A stretch of 50,107 nt of DNA from Deltaproteobacteria bacterium. Lineage in GTDB: Bacteria > Desulfobacterota > Syntrophobacteria > Syntrophobacterales > Syntrophobacteraceae. Below, in pieces: positions 45,601 through 50,107 of the stretch. The position numbers and the translations under genes were made by a program. The stretch is taken from NCBI GenBank assembly GCA_021777755.1, contig JAJYDE010000029.1:1-50107 (forward strand), given 5' to 3'. Position 1 is the stretch's first letter. Every line of letters begins with the position of its first letter. The notes below the pieces were generated by a model. That model made no database searches. It saw only the letters and a list, made by a program, of their open reading frames with translations, and had not been told where the DNA came from.

Positions 45601-45795
45601 GATCTCGACCATGGGCGGCGACAAATCGGGGTAGGCATCGACCGGAAGTTGGCAAAGCGCCCACGAGCCGGCAACGATCAACACGAGAGTCATCAGTACG
45701 ACGAGAAAGCGCTGCCGCATCGACGAGGCCGCTATCCGGTTAAGGATGGAGGCCTCGGGTGGTTTGGACGGGGGAGAAGATAATCGGTCGCCCAT
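42667..45795 (-). CDS. RND efflux pump, CusA/CzcA-type
   Basis: A 1042-residue inner-membrane transporter with twelve transmembrane segments in the usual two-fold repeat. The motif GAVDFGILVDSAVVMVEN carries the acidic residues of proton relay in the heavy-metal (HME) subfamily. It pumps substrates out through the adaptor and outer-membrane lipoprotein encoded upstream. The metal or other substrate is not determined: the sequence lacks an obvious methionine funnel like CusA that I could point to. The ATG at 45795 is preferred, with GAGGGA upstream, and lies 7 bases after the adaptor stop. It ends a four-gene minus-strand unit. Confidence 0.9.
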   Translation of the reverse strand: MGDRLSSPPSKPPEASILNRIAASSMRQRFLVVLMTLVLIVAGSWALCQLPVDAYPDLSPPMVEIISQWPGHAAEEVERLITVPVEQGMNGIAKLRVDRSISLYGLSDVILTFHDGTDDYFARQRVFNRIAALNLPTGVSPSISPLSSPSGLIYRYVLQSPDRSAMELKTLEDWIVEPQYKSVAGVADDSGFGGGDMQYQVLLDPNKIAAIGMSVPQVETALGANNANAGAGFYSQGGQFYYVRTMGRLKTIEDIGKVVLTAHNGTPVVVKDVGRVVTGIAPRLGEFGYMNQNDAVEGVILMRTGAKTQEVLKRVEAKTRELNRSILPKDVKVMPFYDRSDLVALTTNVVEKNLLRGMLLVAVVLIFFLYDIRSGLIVAVSIPLSLLFAFFCLHLQNASANLLSIGAVDFGILVDSAVVMVENIFRQVARHQGETANIREIVVGAAAEMDRPLFYSVAVIVAGFLPIYVLSGASGKLFRPMADTMVFALVGALVLTMTLLPVLCAWFMRKGVRERRNALFEACKSAYAKGLDLCLAHPAGTTTVSAILLALSLLLVPRIGAEFMPQMDEGALWVRATMPYTISFDEAARITPKIRQILGSFPQVTTVASELGRPDDGTDSTGFFNVEFFVGLKPYSLWSGACRTKPQLIAAMNLKLKTLPGIIYNYTQPAEDAVDEAQTGLKSALAVKVFGPDLKILEQKGTAIKQVLKNVRGIRDVTVVQELGQPSLSIKIDRARISRYGLNVADINSMVEAAVGGDVATQVVEGEKQFPLVVRLARQYRDNAETIRKILVATPGGQQIPLDQFARIRVTNGASFIYREKDSRYIGVQFSVQGRDLAGAVEDAIRQVKQKVSAPGGYHFDWGGEYKEYTSSRRQLTVIAPLTFFLIFLLLFGLYGNFRFPFITVLGVLLSSPVGGIVALWITGTPFSVSSGIGFLALFGVSVQTAVVYISHVNELRLEGAPIAAAVREGAIVRLRPIMMTALVAALGLLPAALATGVGTDTQRPFALVIVGGLFSRLLISIFLMPALYALVARSGDRLECC

Positions 45796-45802
45796 TGGTC
45801 CC

Positions 45803-46948
45803 TCATTGATTCTGATCTTGAAGAAATTGGACAAAAATACCGCCTTCAACCACCACTCTATCACCGGCCCGAATGCCGCCGGTGATTTCGTAGTCGTTTG
45901 CCGTGCGATAACCAGGGCTTACGTGACGGCGCGCAAACTCGCCGTGCGGTTGGGCGACATAGACGAAGGGCAGGTTTTCCGAGTCGCGCAAGACCGCCGA
46001 AACGGGGACTAAAAGCCCGGTGCTTTCGCGTCGAGCGTAGATACGCAAACGCACATACATCTGTTTTTTCAGGACCCCGCCAGGATTTGGAACGACCACC
46101 CGGACGGCAACCGAGCGGGTGTCGGGATCGACCTCCGCGGAAATATTGTCAACCTTTCCCGTCAAATTCTTTCCCTCCGGTCCGGTGAGCACTTCAGCCC
46201 GATCTCCGACTTCTATCTTTGCGACCTCCGAACCGAACAGGTGCGCCATGACCCATACGCGGGAAAGGTCGGCAACGGTGAAGCACGGTGTGCTGCCGGC
46301 CTGAAGCAGCTCCCCGGGCGTTATGAGTTTCTCCACGACGGTTCCGGCGATGGGCGAGCGGATCAAACCGTTCGGATTCGGTACGGACTTTCCTTCCCTG
46401 ATGGCCCTGATTGTTCGTCGATCGACCCTCAGGGACTCGATGGATTTTAGAGCGCTTTCGCAATCGGCTTCAGCACTTGCGGCATCGGACCGCGCCTGGT
46501 CGGCCTCGCGCCGGGAGACGCCCTGGTGTTTGAGCAAATCCTTGTCCAAATCGGCAAGCTTGCGCGCGGTCCTTGCGATCACGATCGCCTTGCGATAAGC
46601 GCTTAGCGCGGCTGCGAAGTCGGGGGAACTCACCTCGGCCAGCACCTCTGCGGCTTTGACCCTGGCGCCAAGGGGCACGGGCAACTTCGACACCGGCCCG
46701 GAAATGGGCGAAAGCACCGCAGTGGCCCGGTTCTGGTCAAAGTCCACCGTCCCTGTTGCTTCTACGGTTTTTCGGAACCTGGCCGCCTTGACGGTGCAGA
46801 GGCGAATATTTCGGAGCTGCGCGCTCGTAAGCGTATCGTTTCGAGCTCTAACAGATGAGGCGCCGGATTTGTCCGCGGTTTTCGACGAACAGCCGCTCGG
46901 CGCCACTGCCACAAAGACCGCGAGGATGGCGATGAATTTAATTTTCAT
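45803..46948 (-). CDS. RND efflux periplasmic adaptor (CusB/CzcB-like lipoprotein)
   Basis: A 381-residue membrane-fusion protein. It starts with a signal peptide and lipobox APSGC, so it should be lipid-anchored in the inner membrane facing the periplasm. A barrel-sandwich (RSPIAGTVVEKLITPGELL), a coiled hairpin and a beta-barrel (GDRAEVL, DTRSVAVRV) are visible in order. It bridges pump and outer-membrane channel. Its start overlaps the end of the channel gene by 11 bases, so the two are translationally coupled. Confidence 0.88.
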   Translation of the reverse strand: MKIKFIAILAVFVAVAPSGCSSKTADKSGASSVRARNDTLTSAQLRNIRLCTVKAARFRKTVEATGTVDFDQNRATAVLSPISGPVSKLPVPLGARVKAAEVLAEVSSPDFAAALSAYRKAIVIARTARKLADLDKDLLKHQGVSRREADQARSDAASAEADCESALKSIESLRVDRRTIRAIREGKSVPNPNGLIRSPIAGTVVEKLITPGELLQAGSTPCFTVADLSRVWVMAHLFGSEVAKIEVGDRAEVLTGPEGKNLTGKVDNISAEVDPDTRSVAVRVVVPNPGGVLKKQMYVRLRIYARRESTGLLVPVSAVLRDSENLPFVYVAQPHGEFARRHVSPGYRTANDYEITGGIRAGDRVVVEGGIFVQFLQDQNQ

Positions 46949-48446
46949 GTTTATCCTTTATTGAATCCGCTCCATGCCACCAGCCGCCGCCCAGGGCCTG
47001 GAACAGCGCCGCCGTGTCGGCAAACCGCGCCGCCCGCGCCTGGATCAGGTTGATTTGGGCCTGGTGATAGGCTTGTTCCGCGTTTAGCAGCCACAGTTCA
47101 TTGGCGTAGCCAGCCCGTGTTTGCCGTTGCGCCAGATCCAAGGCCACCTTGGCGGCCGATGACGCATCGGCGGCAGTCTTCAGCGCGCCCGCATCGTGTT
47201 CGATCGCGCCAAGGGTGTCGGCCACATTCTGAAAGGCTCCCAGAACAGCACCGCGGTATTGTTGCGCGGCCTGAGTATATGCCGCCTTCGCAGCCCTTTC
47301 CTTGTGCAGTAAACTGCCGCCCTCAAATATCGGCGCCGCCGCTGCCGCGCCCAGCCCCCAGAAGCCCGTGCCGGGTGCGAAGACCTTGTCGAACGAAAGT
47401 GCTGTGCTGCCCACATCGGCGGTGAGAGTGATGTTGGGCAGCCGATTCGCGATGGCCACTCCGATCAGGGCGCTGGCGGAGTGAAGGTTTTCTTGTGCCT
47501 GGCGCACGTCCGCACGCTGCTCGACAAGCCGGGATGGAAGGCTTAGGGGCAACCGCGGAGGTAAGCTCAGAGCCGAGAGTTCGAAGGTTTCGACCGGTGC
47601 CCGACTTGGAAATTTGCCGGCCAGGACCGCCAGCAGGTCGCGTTGCTGGGTAAGTTGCTTAAGCAACGGCGGCAGCGTGGCCGCAGCCTGCGCCAATTGG
47701 GATTCTTGCCCGGCCAGGTCTAGCCGGCTGGCATAACCTTTCTGGAATTGGTAGCGCAGAATCCCGAGCATGTCGGTTTCTGTCGCGATGATTCGGCGGG
47801 TCTCGGCGATCTGCCCTCGCAGTGAAGCTTCCTGGATCGCGGCTACTGCAATGTTCGAACTCAAAGTGACATAGGTTGCGATCAGTTGGAAGCGCACCGC
47901 GTTTTCCTGGGCTTGGAGCGACTCCAACGTCCGCCGGTTGAGGCCGAAGACATCGGGCACATACGAAATGCTTACTTGCGGGGTGAACAGGCTGTATTGA
48001 AACTCGCTGGAAACGGTCGGATAATTGGGAGCCGGCGCCAATTGTTCGGATTGCATCTGGCGGCTGGCCGCGAAGCCGGCCGTGATGGAGGGCAAATATG
48101 CCCCCCGCTGGGCAAGAACCTCTTCTCGGGCTACCTGCAGGGCCGCTTGTGCCGCCTTCAGATCCGGGTTGTGGGTGATCGAGGATTCGATCAAATCCTT
48201 AAGGGGCCGGCAGTGAAAGAGCCTCCACCACTTGCCCGGAATATCGAGCCCCCGCACGAAGCGTTGCGCCCCGCCTCCGGCGACTCCGGGAGCGGTGCTG
48301 GTCGCTTTCGGCGGCTCGGCGGTGTAACTCTTTACCGCCGGTGCAACCGGTCTTTTGAAATCTGGCCCCACCGCGCACCCGGCCATCAGCAGCAAACCCG
48401 AGGCCGCGGCAATCAGGGGCGCCCGCCACTTATGGATCGAATTCAT
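46938..48446 (-). CDS. Outer-membrane efflux lipoprotein (NodT/OprM family)
   Basis: A 502-residue channel protein. It has a signal peptide with lipobox LLMAGC, then VGPDFKRP, typical of the NodT family. Two repeats of the TolC-like helical barrel follow (for example YVPDVFGLNRR and RRADVRQAQ-type segments). It forms the exit duct of the tripartite pump. The ATG at 48446 fits the lipoprotein signal; an upstream ATG at 48467 is possible. It is the first pump gene of the operon and overlaps the adaptor gene. Confidence 0.88.
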   Translation of the reverse strand: MNSIHKWRAPLIAAASGLLLMAGCAVGPDFKRPVAPAVKSYTAEPPKATSTAPGVAGGGAQRFVRGLDIPGKWWRLFHCRPLKDLIESSITHNPDLKAAQAALQVAREEVLAQRGAYLPSITAGFAASRQMQSEQLAPAPNYPTVSSEFQYSLFTPQVSISYVPDVFGLNRRTLESLQAQENAVRFQLIATYVTLSSNIAVAAIQEASLRGQIAETRRIIATETDMLGILRYQFQKGYASRLDLAGQESQLAQAAATLPPLLKQLTQQRDLLAVLAGKFPSRAPVETFELSALSLPPRLPLSLPSRLVEQRADVRQAQENLHSASALIGVAIANRLPNITLTADVGSTALSFDKVFAPGTGFWGLGAAAAAPIFEGGSLLHKERAAKAAYTQAAQQYRGAVLGAFQNVADTLGAIEHDAGALKTAADASSAAKVALDLAQRQTRAGYANELWLLNAEQAYHQAQINLIQARAARFADTAALFQALGGGWWHGADSIKDKHEN

Positions 48447-48572
48447 AGGGCTCCGCGCTCTTGCCACCCTGTCATGGTCAAAAAAGACAGTACGGCGAAT
48501 AATTTATTAACCGGCTGTCAGTGAAGCCGGCGGCACAATTTTGATACAGACTGAAATTGGGGGAAGGGCTGG

Positions 48573-48845
48573 TCAGGCCGGAGGCGCCCTTGTAGGTGGG
48601 CGATAGAGGCAGAGAAAGCGGTAACACGGAGTTGCCTCGCATACCTCCAATAGAGAGGCGAGGAAGCGCACCGCGTATAGAAAACAGGCCGCGCCGATAG
48701 ACGCGCCGCCAATGACAACGGCCGCCACGCAAATCGGGCAGTCGTGGTGTGAACAGCAATCGTCGTGATGATGGAAGGCTGTCGCCAGGAAGCACAACAG
48801 GAAAAGAAGCAGACAAGCGAAAGCTGTTTTTCTCGTCTTATGCAT
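48573..48845 (-). CDS. Small His/Cys-rich membrane protein heading the efflux operon
   Basis: A 90-residue protein. A hydrophobic signal-like segment (residues 9-24) is followed directly by FHHHDDCCSHHDCPIC (24-39) and then a second hydrophobic segment at about 40-62. The five histidines, four cysteines and several aspartates form a likely metal-binding loop on the periplasmic side. I recall similar short proteins beside heavy-metal efflux systems in other Deltaproteobacteria, but I know no name. It lies about 125 bases upstream of the channel gene on the same strand and is probably the first gene of the operon. It could sense metal or hand it to the pump. The exact start (48845) is preferred; 48874 is an alternative. 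Confidence 0.6.
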   Translation of the reverse strand: MHKTRKTAFACLLLFLLCFLATAFHHHDDCCSHHDCPICVAAVVIGGASIGAACFLYAVRFLASLLEVCEATPCYRFLCLYRPPTRAPPA

Positions 48846-49238
48846 GCCGCCCTGTTTCTCCCGCAGACTCGCAAACCTTACGGACCAGGCTCAGCACTGC
48901 GCTGATACCAGACCCCTGGATACACGACAACCATGAACTTTTCAACGAAATAATCGTGCCGCAAATCCAACATGAGCGGTCGGGCGTTCGTGTGGAATCG
49001 GGGGAAGTTCGGGGAAAGCGGTCAAGGGGACGGGATGGTGTTCTGATGCCGTACTTGAATATAATTGATAAACGATTTCGCCCAACTGCTTGGAGTGGAC
49101 AGGGTCACGGTGTCCGGATGAGAAAATGGACACGAAAAGCCGTCAAGGTCGGTTGAGCGATTAGTGAGACTGACCTACGCTGTCGAGGCAAACAAAGCTG
49201 ATGAGCGGCTGGCTTGGTTGAAAAACATCAATGAAAAG
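48846..49238. other. Gap between the efflux operon and the NYN remnant
   Basis: About 390 bases. Short frames on both strands lack recognisable motifs. The promoter of the efflux operon should be here, but the best candidate (minus-strand TTGAAA about 110 bases upstream) is weak. A GTGTCC/GGACAC repeat at 49110-49133 is too short to interpret. Confidence 0.35.
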
Positions 49239-49604
49239 TTACCGGATGCGGCACAAGCTCAAATCGTCTGTTACTGTCCACCATTGCGGCGGTTTGTGGA
49301 TGGTGGTGCCGGGGATTGGAGGGGGAAGTTTCGTTTTTGCCAGTGCTTCGCGCCGCACTTTTCGAACGAAGTAGGCGTGTTGTTGCAATTGCTTTGAAGT
49401 CTTCCTCTCGCCGGGGGTGACAAGCCCAAGCAATTTCTGGCCATGGTGTTCCTTGACAAGGCGCATGGCTTCGGCAAGGTCGCTGTCATTCGTTACGACC
49501 ACCGCGCAATCGTACTTGTCCAGCCATGCATCGTTTAGGAGGTGAACAGCCAAATTCACGTCCGAACCTTTTTGCTCAGTTTTGATCACCCCTCTGTCGC
49601 GCAT
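49239..49604 (-). pseudogene. NYN-domain protein truncated at its 5' end
   Basis: From about residue 5 onward the translation reads VIKTEQKGSDVNLAVHLLND, then VVVTNDSDLAEAMRLV, QLQQHAYFVRKV and PIPGTTIHKP, the C-terminal half of a NYN (LabA/DUF88-type) RNase-like domain. The first half, which holds the catalytic FIDGxN-type aspartate and the strands around it, is missing. The residues before VIKTE switch to AT-rich, unrelated sequence. An ATG at 49604 with GAGGAGA could still start a fragment, but it would lack an active site. I conclude that the gene was cut by a DNA rearrangement near 49600, close to the transposase fragment at 50000. Confidence 0.75.
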
Positions 49605-49672
49605 ACGATACTTATCTCCTCTGCATCCATCGCGTTTTTGCGAAAAAATTTTGTACATTTTTTTTGTGTGGA

Positions 49673-49960
49673 TCAAAGCTGTTGAGAATCCAAAAGAATA
49701 GGCCAACTTTTTTTTGCTACGTCAGCGCGACCGATGTCCAATACTACTCTTACCAAAACTTCAATGAGTAAACCAAATAGGAATATAAATAGAGATTTAG
49801 ATATGCCGTGTAACCTCGATGAATCTGGATAAAGAAGTCTTGCAACTGTCAAACCAACGATTGTTAATACGTGAAATCGAGCGTTGTGTTCAAAAAATCT
49901 AAGTATAAATATGGCAAAGTCATATTTAATCGTAAAACCTCGTATTATGGACAGAACCAT
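49673..49960 (-). CDS. AT-rich small membrane ORF, doubtful
   Basis: About 95 residues from an ATG at 49960 (a TTG at 49981 is also possible) with two hydrophobic segments (HVLTIVGLTVARLL and SLFIFLFGLLIEVLV). Codon use is strongly AT-rich compared with the rest of the window, which suggests horizontal origin. No motif is recognised. It lies between the NYN remnant and an IS630-type transposase end. It may be cargo of a mobile element or a chance frame. Confidence 0.35.
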   Translation of the reverse strand: MVLSIIRGFTIKYDFAIFILRFFEHNARFHVLTIVGLTVARLLYPDSSRLHGISKSLFIFLFGLLIEVLVRVVLDIGRADVAKKSWPILLDSQQL

Positions 49961-49999
49961 AATGAAACCAACATAATACAACGCAATTGATACTAGTAC

Positions 50000-50107
50000 T
50001 TACTTGCATAAATCAGAGTAACGTTTTTTGAGGCCCTTTGGCCCCACTGACTTTTTCCTCCACTGAAACGGAGCTGCATTTTCGTTGTGGACGGCAATAA
50101 AATTGTC
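50000..50107 (-). mobile_element. 3' end of an IS630-type transposase (cut by the window edge)
   Basis: The minus strand from the window edge reads FIAVHNENAAPFQWRK and ends at a TAA at 50002-50000, giving 35 residues. PFxWRK near the end, after an N-E pair, is the C-terminal mark of IS630-family transposases and parallels PFLWRK in the copy at 21.7-22.8 kb. The rest of the protein differs, so it is not the same element. The gene continues beyond the window, so its state is unknown. Confidence 0.7.

Noticed and set aside
49110-49133. GTGTCC...GGACAC inverted repeat
   Set aside because: Arms of only six bases with a 12-base loop and no T-run; not enough to call an operator, terminator or IS end.
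49164-49397. 77-residue plus-strand frame near the right end
   Set aside because: Most of it lies antisense to the NYN remnant and the rest has no recognisable motif.

Overview
The window looks like about 50 kb of chromosome from a Gram-negative, probably anaerobic bacterium of the former Deltaproteobacteria (Desulfobacterota, Syntrophobacter-like). This is an inference from gene content: a heterodisulfide-reductase-like iron-sulfur protein, very large PAS-rich sensor proteins, a stand-alone EF-G, the prkA-yeaH-spoVR operon, and envelope genes typical of two-membrane cells (PBP5-type carboxypeptidase, MltD-like transglycosylase, tripartite RND efflux pump). Most genes are moderately GC-rich. 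The last 500 bases are clearly AT-rich and look foreign.

Layout from left to right. Bases 1-2400 hold a degraded RHS-repeat tail, a DACNV/DisA-like putative diadenylate cyclase and a small BFD-like cysteine protein. Bases 2460-2910 are a self-contained unit (promoter, secreted cysteine-containing peptide, terminator). On the minus strand follow dinB-pepN (ATGA overlap) and a two-gene unit joining a cytidylate-kinase-like/endonuclease-fold fusion to hypoxanthine phosphoribosyltransferase. Next come an Hdr-like Fe-S protein with a RelE-fold protein, a six-PAS hybrid histidine kinase, a minus-strand operon dacC-like/ybgC-like/hydrolase, a PAS-GAF-LuxR regulator, a cold-shock protein, an IS630-type transposase, a one-domain response regulator and a chalcone-isomerase-like periplasmic protein.

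Bases 24.0-33.3 kb are mostly housekeeping: tRNA-Leu(UAG)-tig-clpP, a YkgJ-type cysteine-cluster protein, a PPC-domain protein, a divergent S21, an EF-G paralogue, a lytic transglycosylase and RNase Z. Bases 33.4-36.2 kb carry a P-loop ATPase, an unrecognised partner and a UPF0104 membrane protein. Bases 36.4-41.2 kb are the prkA-yeaH-spoVR operon, a conserved stress/stationary-phase module. Here the YeaH protein has an unusual UBA/TS-N-like segment.

The right end has a hydrolase fused to a membrane domain and a heavy-metal-type RND efflux operon (OMF-adaptor-pump) preceded by a His/Cys-rich mini-protein. It finishes with a mobile-element scar: an NYN-domain gene cut off at its 5' side, an AT-rich stretch with a small membrane ORF, and the 3' end of a second IS630-type transposase running off the window.

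No rRNA, CRISPR array or prophage is visible. The most promising under-described items are the kinase/endonuclease-fold/HPRT unit, the DACNV-DAC protein, the UBA-like segment in YeaH, the P-loop/partner pair and the His/Cys-rich protein at the head of the efflux operon. All family names come from recognising motifs by eye; no database search was run.
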